Assembly: GCA_902798285.1 (NCBI GenBank)
Contig: CADBVZ010000013.1
Location: forward strand, 1 to 61,382
DNA length: 61,382 bases
From: an uncultured Prevotella sp.
Lineage (GTDB): Bacteria; Bacteroidota; Bacteroidia; Bacteroidales; Bacteroidaceae
Direction of reading: 5' to 3'
Shown here one piece after another: positions 54,307-61,382 of the stretch. Made by a program: the position numbers and the translations under genes. The first letter of the stretch is position 1. Each line of letters begins with the position of its first letter. The notes under the pieces were generated by a model. That model was not told the DNA's origin, ran no database searches, and saw nothing but the letters and a program-made list of their open reading frames with translations.

Positions 54307-54984
54307 ATGAAAAAGTTAATATATAACAAGCTTGATAAGAGCCTGATTCCCGACATGCAGCGGGTTATTTTCCCTGGCAAGATCATTGTTGTATTGAGCC
54401 CTGAGGAAGCTGAACGCAGTGTGGATTACCTGCTTTCGCAACCCGTTCTCGGCCTCGATACCGAGACGCGCCCTGCTTTTAAAAAAGGCTCCCGTTTCAA
54501 GTGCTCGCTGTTGCAGGTGGCTACCGACGACTGCTGTTTCCTGTTCCGTCTTAATCACATGGGCCTTTGTCCCGCCATCATCCGTCTGCTCACCGATCGT
54601 GAGGTGACGAAGGTTGGCTTGGCTTGGAACAACGATCTGCTCTCGCTCCACGAACTCGGCCCGTTCCGTCCCGGCGATTTTATCGACCTTCAGGATATGT
54701 GCCATGAGGTAGGCATCGAGGATCAGAGTCTGATGAAGCTCTATGCCAATCTCTTCCACGAGCGTATCAGTAAGAAGGAACGCCTGTCAAATTGGGAGCG
54801 CGACATCCTGACCGACTCGCAGAAGCAGTATGCCGCCATCGATGCCTGGGCTTGTGTCCGCATGTATCATGAGTTGCAGCGCCTCAAGGAGACCGGCGAT
54901 TACGAACTGGTGATTGTACCAGAACCCGAACCCATTCAGCAAACTAAGAATAATGATGAAACAGATAGTACTCAAGAAAGGTAA
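54307..54984 (+). CDS. DEDDy 3'-5' exonuclease, RNase D-like
   Basis: The 225-residue protein has Exo I GLDTETRP (Asp and Glu), Exo II VGLAWNNDLLSL and Exo III with YAAIDAWACVRMY, matching the DEDDy class. RNase D trims tRNA 3' ends; this short form lacks the HRDC domains, so the substrate is not certain. The ATG at 54307 is chosen over TTG at 54295, which lies in the -7 element. The 3' end overlaps the RlmI-like gene. Confidence 0.88.
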   Translation: MKKLIYNKLDKSLIPDMQRVIFPGKIIVVLSPEEAERSVDYLLSQPVLGLDTETRPAFKKGSRFKCSLLQVATDDCCFLFRLNHMGLCPAIIRLLTDREVTKVGLAWNNDLLSLHELGPFRPGDFIDLQDMCHEVGIEDQSLMKLYANLFHERISKKERLSNWERDILTDSQKQYAAIDAWACVRMYHELQRLKETGDYELVIVPEPEPIQQTKNNDETDSTQER

Positions 54985-56128
54985 GGAGGAGTCTTTGCTC
55001 CGTTTTCATCCCTGGGTGTTCTCAGGGGCCATCCAGCATGCCGACAAGGATATCGCCGAAGGCGACATTGTGCGTGTAGTCACCAATAACGGCGATTTTA
55101 TCGCCATCGGTCATTACCAGCAGGGCTCCATCGCCGTGCGTGTGCTCACGTTCAGCGATGTCGAGATCGATGCCGAGTTTTGGGCTTCCCGTCTGGCTTC
55201 GGCCCTGCAGATGCGCCAGGCCATCGGCATTGCCGATAATCCCGATAACAATACCTATCGTCTGGTTCATGGCGAGGGCGACAATCTGCCTGGACTCATT
55301 ATCGATGTCTACGGCAAGACGGCCGTCATGCAGGCCCATAGCATCGGCATGCACCTCTGTCGTAAGGAGATTGCAGAGCAGTTGGTCAAGGTGATGGATT
55401 CGCGCCTCGAGCATGTGTATTACAAGAGCGAGACCACGCTGCCGTTCATGGAAGAGATGCAAAATGGCTTCCTTTACGGCGGTTCCACCGATAATGTGGC
55501 CCTCGAGAACGGCCTGAAGTTCTATGTCGATTGGTTGCGCGGTCAGAAGACCGGTTTCTTCGTCGATCAGCGCGAGAACCGTGCCCTCCTTGAGCGGTTT
55601 GCTAAGGGTAAGAGCGTACTCAATATGTTCTGCTACACCGGTGGATTCTCGTTTTATGCCATGCGTGGTGGGGCTAAGTTAGTCCATTCCGTCGATAGCA
55701 GCGCCAAGGCCATCGAACTCACCAACCGCAATGTAGAGCTCAATTTCCCCGGCGATGCACGCCATCAGGCTTTCTGCGAGGATGCCTTCAAGTATCTCGA
55801 GCAGGCTGGCGATCAGTACGATCTTATCATTCTCGATCCGCCCGCCTTTGCCAAGCACCGTGGGGCACTCCATAATGCCCTGAAAGGCTATACCCGCCTG
55901 AATAACAAGGCTTTCCAGAAGATTCAGAAGGGTGGTATCCTCTTCACATTCAGCTGTTCGCAGGTGGTTACCAAGGATCATTTCCGCAATGCCGTCTTCA
56001 CAGCTGCTGCCCAGGCAGGCCGTAAAGTGCGTATCCTCCATCAGCTGCATCAGCCCGCCGATCATCCCATCAATATCTATCACCCCGAAGGGGAATACTT
56101 AAAAGGATTGGTCTTGTATGTAGAATGA
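54956..56128 (+). CDS. RlmI-like class I rRNA cytosine methyltransferase
   Basis: The product (about 390 residues) has an N-terminal PUA domain (LLRFHPWVFSGAI) and a Rossmann methyltransferase domain with VLNMFCYTGGFSFYA and the DPPAFAKH catalytic loop. RlmI makes m5C1962 in 23S rRNA. ATG at 54953 and 54956 are adjacent candidates, and both overlap the exonuclease 3' end by about 30 nt. It overlaps tilS by 4 nt (ATGA). Confidence 0.9.
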   Translation: MKQIVLKKGKEESLLRFHPWVFSGAIQHADKDIAEGDIVRVVTNNGDFIAIGHYQQGSIAVRVLTFSDVEIDAEFWASRLASALQMRQAIGIADNPDNNTYRLVHGEGDNLPGLIIDVYGKTAVMQAHSIGMHLCRKEIAEQLVKVMDSRLEHVYYKSETTLPFMEEMQNGFLYGGSTDNVALENGLKFYVDWLRGQKTGFFVDQRENRALLERFAKGKSVLNMFCYTGGFSFYAMRGGAKLVHSVDSSAKAIELTNRNVELNFPGDARHQAFCEDAFKYLEQAGDQYDLIILDPPAFAKHRGALHNALKGYTRLNNKAFQKIQKGGILFTFSCSQVVTKDHFRNAVFTAAAQAGRKVRILHQLHQPADHPINIYHPEGEYLKGLVLYVE

Positions 56129-57513
56129 AACAGAAGATTTCGGACTATATCTCGAAGCACTCGCTTCTTTCCCACGACGCTCTCCACCTCGTGGCACTGA
56201 GCGGTGGGGCCGATAGCGTGGCTTTACTACGGATTCTTCGCGATTTAGACTACAAAATTGAGGCTGCACACTGTAATTTTCATTTACGAGGCGCTGAAAG
56301 CGACCGCGACGAGGCTTTTGTGCGTCAATTATGCGATTCTCTCAGTATCAAGCTTCACTTAATTCATTTTGATACAGAAACTTATGCCTCAGTCCATCAA
56401 GTAAGTATTGAGATGGCGGCTCGAGAGCTTCGTTATGGCTATTTTCACTCACTTTGTAAGGATATAGGAGCAGAAACGGTATGCGTGGCCCATCATCGTG
56501 ATGATGCCGTCGAAACCTTCCTCATGAACCTCCTTCGAGGCTCTGGCATCCATGGTTTGACGGGTATTCGCCCTAAAAACGGCCAAATTGTCCGTCCATT
56601 GCTGTGTGTGGGCCGTCAGGACATCTTGGATTATCTCCATTCCATCGGTCAGGATTACGTCACAGATTCTACGAATCTCGAATCCATCGTACTTCGCAAC
56701 AAGCTTCGCTTGCAGGTTTTGCCGCTTTTGAAGCAACTTAACCCTAAAGCCGTAGAAAATATCGATAAAACCGCCAATTACCTCCGCGAAGCGGAGAAAG
56801 TATACAATGCCTATTTCGCTGGCAATCCTGACATGGCTGCTTCTGACAGGGGACAGGTTCCTGTCAGATACACTCCGCGCTATGTGGCTGACAGGAACCT
56901 GTCCCCTGTCAGAAGATTCCCTGCGCAAATACCCCTCGATGAAATTACTAAACAACCTTCAGCAGAATGTTTCCTCCACGAATGGCTCTCACCTTATGGC
57001 TTCAATGCCTCCCAAATTGCCCAAATTCTCGAAGCATTGACGGGAGAGTCGGGTAGGGAGTTCCTGTCGGCTACACACACTCTCTTAATCGACCGTTCTC
57101 AGCTCGTTTTAGAGCCAAAACAGGCCGAAATCAAGCCCCTGCGTATCCCTGAGGCCGGTAACTACCGTTTTTCGCCTGAAATTCTGTTTTCCGTAAAACT
57201 AACTAATGATATATCTATTTCAAAATCAGAAGAGTGTGCCACGCTCGATGCAGCAAACATTCAGTTCCCGTTAACCGTGCGTCAAGTGGCCTCTGGCGAT
57301 GCTTTTTGCCCTTTTGGCATGGAAGGACGCAAGCTGGTGAGCGATTTCCTCACCGATCGTAAGATTTCGCTCCTCGAAAAGCGCCGTCAACTAGTAGTTA
57401 CGGCCGCCAATGGCGATATTATTTGGCTCGTTGGCCAGCGTACTGATCATCGTTATCGCATCACCGCCAGCACCCACCAAGTCTTAAGTATTACTTTAAC
57501 TCATAATTCCTAA
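56125..57513 (+). CDS. tilS: tRNA(Ile)-lysidine synthetase with an inserted palindromic repeat
   Basis: TilS modifies C34 of the CAU-anticodon tRNA-Ile to lysidine, which is usually essential for reading AUA. The 462-residue protein has the PP-loop SGGADS (26-31), the FHLRGAESDRDEAFV region, substrate and metal residues around HHRDDAVETFLMNLLRGSG, and the C-terminal TilS domain (VASGDAFCPFGMEGRKLV to the end). Between the catalytic and C-terminal domains, residues about 240-264 come from a perfect 27-bp inverted repeat with a 20-nt loop, kept in frame. The insertion sits in a linker, so function is probably retained. Confidence 0.95.
   Translation: MKQKISDYISKHSLLSHDALHLVALSGGADSVALLRILRDLDYKIEAAHCNFHLRGAESDRDEAFVRQLCDSLSIKLHLIHFDTETYASVHQVSIEMAARELRYGYFHSLCKDIGAETVCVAHHRDDAVETFLMNLLRGSGIHGLTGIRPKNGQIVRPLLCVGRQDILDYLHSIGQDYVTDSTNLESIVLRNKLRLQVLPLLKQLNPKAVENIDKTANYLREAEKVYNAYFAGNPDMAASDRGQVPVRYTPRYVADRNLSPVRRFPAQIPLDEITKQPSAECFLHEWLSPYGFNASQIAQILEALTGESGREFLSATHTLLIDRSQLVLEPKQAEIKPLRIPEAGNYRFSPEILFSVKLTNDISISKSEECATLDAANIQFPLTVRQVASGDAFCPFGMEGRKLVSDFLTDRKISLLEKRRQLVVTAANGDIIWLVGQRTDHRYRITASTHQVLSITLTHNS
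56841..56914. mobile_element. REPIN-like nested inverted repeat inside tilS
   Basis: Arms at 56841-56867 and 56888-56914 are perfect 27-bp reverse complements around a 20-nt loop. Each arm is itself a hairpin: CTGACAGG, GGACAGGTT, CCTGTCAG. This nested layout is that of REP doublets (REPINs) moved by RAYT transposases. No RAYT gene lies in the window, and no second copy is seen here. Confidence 0.75.
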
Positions 57514-57515
57514 CA

Positions 57516-57890
57516 ATGTCACAGCAGAGAGTAACCCCCGAGCGTATCACGCACCTAGAGAAAAACGAGATTTTCGTGTTTGGTAGCAACTTAGCCGGTG
57601 CCCATGGTGGTGGCGCAGCTTATATCGCTTATAAAAAGTTTGGCGCTATCTGGGGCCAGGGTGTTGGTCTGCAGGGCCAGAGTTACGGCATTCCCACCAT
57701 GCAGGGCGGCGTAGAAACCATCAAGCCCTATGTCGATGAATTCATCGAGTTTGCCCGCCAGCATCCCGAGTACACCTTTCTTGTTACCCGTATCGGCTGT
57801 GGTATCGCCGGCTTTACCAACGAAGAAATCTCTCCGCTCTTCGCTGCCGCCCACGATGTCGACAACATCGTCCTCCCCCTCGGCTGGTAA
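57516..57890 (+). CDS. Macro-domain-like protein
   Basis: The 124-residue protein contains IFVFGSNLAGAHGGGAAYIA, then GQGVGLQGQSYGIPTM and VTRIGCGIAGFTNEEISPLF, a pattern seen in macro-domain-like and phage-derived A1S_2505 proteins that bind or hydrolyse ADP-ribose-type ligands. Activity is not proven. It follows tilS by 2 bp and is probably cotranscribed with the RlmI-like and tilS genes. Confidence 0.8.
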   Translation: MSQQRVTPERITHLEKNEIFVFGSNLAGAHGGGAAYIAYKKFGAIWGQGVGLQGQSYGIPTMQGGVETIKPYVDEFIEFARQHPEYTFLVTRIGCGIAGFTNEEISPLFAAAHDVDNIVLPLGW

Positions 57891-57926
57891 ATCGCTAGCA
57901 AATTAACCTTTATTAACTAGTGTTTT

Positions 57927-57958
57927 CTTGCATCCTATCGCTATTTTTCGTATATTTG
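57927..57958 (+). promoter_or_regulatory. Promoter of the large lipoprotein gene
   Basis: CTTG (57927-57930), a 20-bp spacer and TATATTTG (57951-57958) precede the ATG at 58013. Confidence 0.7.
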
Positions 57959-58012
57959 CGCCAAATATATGCCAATAATTGATTATCAACCTATTTTAAA
58001 TTACTAACTGTT

Positions 58013-60001
58013 ATGAGAACAACTAAATTTTTCCCAATGATGCTGATTGCATCCACCATGTTGGGTGCGACGGCCCTTTCCTCATGTAGTCATGATGAAT
58101 ATATGTACAGCGAGGAGAAAGTTGAAACGAATGTCAACGACACTTATGCTGCTGCTTTCGAGAAAGCGTTTGGTAAGGTTGGCCCGAATGTAGACTGGGG
58201 TTTCGGCCGCCAGCATGCCTATTCACGCGGCCTAACACGTGTTGAGGAAGATCGTGTAGATTATGATTCTTACAGAGGTAAAAACATAAATCCTACCGTT
58301 ACTTTCCCTGACGATTTAGGTGCCGACGATTTCACTATTCCAGAAGGAACTCAACCAATGCCTAATAATCAAGGTGGAGCTGGTCCTTATTACATTGATG
58401 AGACTACTGAACAGGTTTGGTCTTGGTCAAGCCAATGCGTGATTTATGTAAAGGGTAATGTTGATTTGACCGATAAAAAGTTTGAACTTAACATCAATAC
58501 GAAAATCTATCTGACTAAGAATTCATCCTTAAAATTAGGTTCATATGCTGCTGAGGGTTTAAATGTTTCTTTCTATATCGCAAAAGATGCGACACTTGAG
58601 GTTCCTGGACATATCAAGGTGCAAACTTACCCTGTGTACAATCATGGAACCATCAAAGCTGGATCTTATGAAACTACCTCTGGCAGTATCCTCTATAATG
58701 TAGGTAAGTTGGAAACGTCAAATACAGGAAGTGTGATTCTCAACAGCAATACTGATAGAATTGTCAACGATGGCACCATTGAATGTGCATCTGTTACATT
58801 GAATGCTGGTGCTGTGCAGAACAATTACCAGTGGACCGTTTCGGGCACTACTACTGTCAATTCCAACAACTCAGGCTGGATCAACAATGGCCATTGGAAG
58901 ACTTATGATTATGCTTATACAGCCGGAAGCGAGAACGTGATCAATAATTGTTACCTTTGGGTGACTCATGATTTTGAAATGAATATTTCATCAGATACAA
59001 CTGAAGGTGAGAAAGCATTCAAGATGGATTCTGGCTGTGGTGTGTTGACAAAGAATTTCTATGGAGGTAGGGATTCAAGTACAGGTGCCATTTCTGGACC
59101 GTTTAAGATTATAATGGGTCAGAACTCTGTATTTAAAGTAGAGGAGACTGCAGTTCTTGAGAGCGGACGTAGTACCATCGAAGGGACTGCCAATTATGAA
59201 TTTGGATTCTTTGGTCCCTCTTCAGGAGAGTATGCTGTATTCCAGGCTAAGAATATTGTCAGAGAATCGTCGATTGCGAATACTTGGGGTGCAGTGACCT
59301 ATGGCGGCAACCTATACGTTTCTGCAGAGACTCATTTCGCACAGGGAAATGACGGTTTGGATACTCACCCGTATATTATTGAAAACCCTGGTTTCAAAAT
59401 AGCTAACAACATCTATGCCGCAGGCTTCAAGTCTGGCAAGCCCAACATCAACATTCCTGAGACACCATGTAGTCCAGGTTTCCAGGGTGGCAATCCGCTC
59501 TATCGCGTGATTGCTGAAGACTTGTCGGCCTCAGATGCTGGTGACTTCGACTTCAACGATGTTGTTTTCGACGTAGTGAAGGCAGAAGGTGGCAAGACTA
59601 CACTGAAGCTGATCTGCGCAGGTGGCACGCTTCCTCTGAGAGTGAGAGGCGACAATGAAGCCGAGGGTAGGGAGGTTCACGAAGTATTCGGACAAACCAC
59701 TCCCGACGCACAGGGCAAATATCAGATGTTTAATACTGGAGCAGGACCTACTGTTGATCCAGCTACCTTTACCGTTGATGGCACGTACATCACTCCCGCA
59801 GATATTAAGAGAATCATTATCGAGGTCTATAAGAATAACTCGTGGATGGAGCTCAAAGCCACTACTGGTGAGGCAGCTTGTAAGATCTTGGTCGACGATA
59901 CGTTCAAACCTGTTACAGAACGAAGGAGCATCGCCAACGAGTATAAGTTGTTCACCAACTATGTACAAGGCGCATTCCAGGATGACTTCTGGTGGAAGTA
60001 A
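58013..60001 (+). CDS. Large surface lipoprotein with a LruC/DUF4842-like C-terminus
   Basis: The 662-residue product has a lipoprotein signal peptide ending in ALSSC. The middle part (about 130-440) is made of short repeated beta strands (YNHGTIKAGSYETTSGSILYNVGKLE, TVSGTTTVNSNNSGWINNG) that suggest a solenoid. The C-terminal part (about 485-662) has the RVIAEDLSASDAGDFDFNDVVFDV signature of LruC/DUF4842 domains. It is probably surface-exposed and may bind glycans or calcium through DFDFND. It is followed by a terminator and stands alone. Confidence 0.85.
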   Translation: MRTTKFFPMMLIASTMLGATALSSCSHDEYMYSEEKVETNVNDTYAAAFEKAFGKVGPNVDWGFGRQHAYSRGLTRVEEDRVDYDSYRGKNINPTVTFPDDLGADDFTIPEGTQPMPNNQGGAGPYYIDETTEQVWSWSSQCVIYVKGNVDLTDKKFELNINTKIYLTKNSSLKLGSYAAEGLNVSFYIAKDATLEVPGHIKVQTYPVYNHGTIKAGSYETTSGSILYNVGKLETSNTGSVILNSNTDRIVNDGTIECASVTLNAGAVQNNYQWTVSGTTTVNSNNSGWINNGHWKTYDYAYTAGSENVINNCYLWVTHDFEMNISSDTTEGEKAFKMDSGCGVLTKNFYGGRDSSTGAISGPFKIIMGQNSVFKVEETAVLESGRSTIEGTANYEFGFFGPSSGEYAVFQAKNIVRESSIANTWGAVTYGGNLYVSAETHFAQGNDGLDTHPYIIENPGFKIANNIYAAGFKSGKPNINIPETPCSPGFQGGNPLYRVIAEDLSASDAGDFDFNDVVFDVVKAEGGKTTLKLICAGGTLPLRVRGDNEAEGREVHEVFGQTTPDAQGKYQMFNTGAGPTVDPATFTVDGTYITPADIKRIIIEVYKNNSWMELKATTGEAACKILVDDTFKPVTERRSIANEYKLFTNYVQGAFQDDFWWK

Positions 60002-60039
60002 CAAAATGAGCCCGAGCGTCTGTCAGGACTCACAAATAG

Positions 60040-60072
60040 AAGAGGGAAGAGTAACGTCTTCCCTCTTTTTTA
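60040..60072 (+). terminator. Terminator of the large lipoprotein gene
   Basis: AAGAGGGAAGA (60040-60050) and TCTTCCCTCTT (60057-60067) form a perfect 11-bp stem followed by a T-run. Confidence 0.9.
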
Positions 60073-60099
60073 CGTCTGCTTCAGGATCGATACCTTGAA

Positions 60100-60309
60100 T
60101 TACACCCGCAGACACATCATCGTAAGGTCGTCGTTGGGCTCGGCACCGTTGCGGTGGGTTTCTACCGCGGTCTTGAGGGTGTCGATGACCTGCTGGGCCG
60201 TATCGAAATGGGTATGGCGCAGAATCTCTATCAAGCGGTCGTCGCCAAACTGTTCCTGCTGCGGATTCTCGGCTTCGTTGAGTCCGTCGGTATAGATGGT
60301 AACCAATTT
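60100..60309 (-). pseudogene. C-terminal fragment of a SpoIIE/PP2C-type phosphatase
   Basis: The last about 68 codons read LVTIYTDGLNEAENPQQEQF through DDRLIEILRHTHF to EPNDDLTMMCLRV and stop at 60100. This is the C-terminus of SpoIIE-type serine phosphatases. Homology ends near 60309, beyond which the minus frame has no phosphatase pattern (TITALSG). The catalytic N-terminal part is missing. The fragment is GC-rich, unlike the sequence joined to it. Confidence 0.7.
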
Positions 60310-60658
60310 AAGTCCAGATAAGGCTGTGATCGTTTTGGATGAAGCAGAAGGTAGCAATCCTGAAGTAGACCTAATTATTAGATTCAATAAATCCAATGGC
60401 GAAACATGGAGTTCTATAGCAGACAAATATGGTATTAGTAGTGAAGATCGTTTGAACAATCTTATTACAGCTGCAAATAGTCCAAAAGATTCTAATACTG
60501 ACTTAGAGGTATTATTTAATAGTAGTGACGAGATTAAAACAATAGTTTATAGTGGTGGAACAGAAGTTGATCCTGCTAACAAAATAGGTAAGAAAGGATC
60601 GGCTGATTATACTGATTCTTATGGAAGTGTCCATGTTAAATGGACTGCTGAGGATTAA
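60310..60658 (+). pseudogene. 3' fragment of an unrecognised AT-rich gene
   Basis: The frame from about 60308 reads LSPDKAVIVLDEAEGSNPEV onward for about 115 codons and stops at 60658. It looks like coding sequence (KSNGETWSSIADKYGISSEDRL resembles a LysM core) but is AT-rich and has no start or promoter of its own. The nearest ATG (60296) lies in the antisense of the phosphatase fragment. I do not recognise the family. A terminator follows at 60685. Confidence 0.6.
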
Positions 60659-60684
60659 TCCCGCGCATCACTTACCATACAACG

Positions 60685-60722
60685 AATCCCCAGCGCTTTG
60701 AACGGCGGCTGGGGATTTCTTT
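60685..60722 (+). terminator. Terminator after the AT-rich fragment
   Basis: AATCCCCAGC (60685-60694) and GCTGGGGATT (60708-60717) form a perfect 10-bp stem with a T-rich tail. Confidence 0.8.
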
Positions 60723-60755
60723 ATGCGGTAGGGCAGAGAACTGCCGTATGGACAC

Positions 60756-60821
60756 AAAAAAAGGGTCACCGCCGTGACCCAAACCTTTGTTAACCTTAAA
60801 TCTAATACTATGAAAAACACA
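60756..60821 (-). ncRNA. Small RNA, copy 2 of a two-member family
   Basis: The minus-strand RNA of about 65 nt starts after TACCTTTG and reads TGTGTTTTTCATAGTATTAG, then ATTTAAGGTTAAC, as in copy 1 at 14284. It ends at a terminator, GGGTCAC/GTGACCC (60763-60780) plus seven T. Only the 5' block is shared with copy 1. The ATG of copy 1 is ATA here, which argues against a leader peptide. Confidence 0.7.
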
Positions 60822-60825
60822 GGTG

Positions 60826-60857
60826 CAAAGGTAAGGGATAAATCAATAACTTCCAAA
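60826..60857 (-). promoter_or_regulatory. Promoter of small RNA copy 2
   Basis: On the minus strand TTTG (60854-60857), a 20-bp spacer and TACCTTTG (60826-60833) form a full consensus promoter. It lies just downstream of the rho terminator, so the RNA is an independent unit. Confidence 0.85.
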
Positions 60858-60895
60858 TGTTTGGGCAAAAAAGTGCTATAATTTAACATTCCATA

Positions 60896-60927
60896 ACAAA
60901 AAAGGCACGGAGTGTAATCCGTGCCTT
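60896..60927 (-). terminator. Terminator of rho
   Basis: AAGGCACGG (60902-60910) and CCGTGCCTT (60919-60927) form a perfect 9-bp stem with a minus-strand T-run. Confidence 0.88.
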
Positions 60928-60947
60928 AATATATTAAGCTAAGAACT

Positions 60948-61382
60948 TTAGCCGTTCATCGAGAGGAGGAACTCCTCGTTGGTGCGGGTGGTTACGAGGC
61001 GATCGCGGATGGTGTTCATGGCCTCGATGGGGTTCATCTCGGCAATGAACTTACGGATGATCCACATGCGGTTGAGCGTGGTGTCATCATGCAGCAGATC
61101 GTCGCGACGAGTAGAAGACTGTACCAGGTCGATGGCGGGGAAGATGCGCTTGTTGGAGAGCGAGCGGTTGAGCTGGATTTCAGAGTTACCAGTACCCTTG
61201 AACTCCTCGAAGATCACCTCGTCCATCTTAGAACCGGTGTCGACCAGAGCGGTAGCAATGATGGTGAGCGAACCGCCACCCTCGATGTTACGGGCTGCAC
61301 CGAAGAAGCGCTTGGGCTTCTGCAGGGCGTTGGCATCGACACCACCGGTGAGCACCTTACCAGAGGCAGGAGCCACGGTGTT
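60948..61382 (-). CDS. rho: Transcription termination factor Rho, C-terminal part
   Basis: Only the last 144 codons are in the window; the gene continues past the right edge. Rho is a hexameric RNA helicase that ends transcription. The sequence [31 protein letters not shown], then [25 protein letters not shown] is the highly conserved R-loop and Q-loop side of the motor domain. The protein ends [16 protein letters not shown]. Confidence 0.96.
   Translation of the reverse strand, partial: NTVAPASGKVLTGGVDANALQKPKRFFGAARNIEGGGSLTIIATALVDTGSKMDEVIFEEFKGTGNSEIQLNRSLSNKRIFPAIDLVQSSTRRDDLLHDDTTLNRMWIIRKFIAEMNPIEAMNTIRDRLVTTRTNEEFLLSMNG

Noticed and set aside
60668-60889. 73-codon minus-strand frame running through small RNA copy 2
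   Set aside because: It starts upstream of the promoter and reads through the terminator; its apparent VLDLRLTK peptide is lost in copy 1, where a stop follows after five codons.

Overview
The window looks like chromosomal DNA from a gut or rumen member of the Bacteroidales, most likely Prevotellaceae (Prevotella, Segatella or Xylanibacter). Nearly every start is preceded by a Bacteroidetes-type promoter (TTTG, about 20 bp, TAnnTTTG). Shine-Dalgarno sequences are scarce. Many genes belong to families typical of this phylum: DUF4296, DUF3256, DUF4270, DUF5687, M49 peptidase, M64 peptidase, standalone GT5 and ORF6N proteins. Most of the window is core metabolism and information processing. No CRISPR array, prophage, integrase, transposase gene or complete mobile element is visible.

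Layout. 0-3 kb is accessory: an ORF6N/phospholipase-D-like protein flanked by two related hairpins, a small lipoprotein, a hairpin-rich untranslated stretch and an unrecognised secreted protein. 3.1-4.5 kb holds dcuB. 4.7-14.2 kb is a long rightward cluster: ileS, a Cys-less DksA/TraR protein, lspA, a DUF4296 lipoprotein, nupG, rsmE, paaK and DUF3256. A small RNA gene follows at 14.3 kb. 14.5-19.9 kb holds proS, an OmpA lipoprotein, mtgA and a leftward folK-like/M64 peptidase/TrmH operon with ATGA overlaps. 20-26 kb holds serC, serA, a GH5 cellulase on the opposite strand, DUF1015, a TSCPD protein and tRNA-Ser. 26-38 kb holds yigZ, carB, a secreted protein, uvrD, a 41-residue small protein, DUF4270, a GT5 protein and recQ. 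38-48.9 kb holds an AraC-type regulator, dipeptidyl peptidase III, an AlkD-like protein, a Fur-family regulator, purA, hisS, an SGNH esterase, reverse rubrerythrin, a beta-helix lipoprotein, cdd and a glucosaminidase/LysM protein. 48.9-49.4 kb is a tRNA array (Lys-Lys-Thr-Gly). 49.4-57.9 kb holds a DUF5687 permease, a LolA-like protein, ftsK, a DEDDy exonuclease, an RlmI-like methyltransferase, tilS and a macro-domain-like protein. 58-61.4 kb holds a large lipoprotein, two headless gene fragments joined at about 60.31 kb, a second copy of the small RNA and the 3' end of rho.

The least expected structure is in short repeats and RNAs. A perfect nested inverted repeat (REPIN-like) sits in frame inside tilS. 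Two loci share a small-RNA 5' block with separate promoters and terminators. Two intergenic arrays of near-palindromes have an exact 22-bp period but different sequences. A run of hairpins between 2.13 and 2.27 kb may be a structured RNA. A junction at 60.31 kb fuses the 3' ends of two unrelated genes.

Functionally the genes fit an anaerobic fermenter: fumarate/succinate exchange (DcuB), nucleoside salvage (NupG, Cdd), peptide breakdown (M49, M64), plant polysaccharide attack (GH5, pectin-type esterase), peroxide defence (rubrerythrin) and envelope biogenesis (LspA, MtgA, OmpA, LolA-like).
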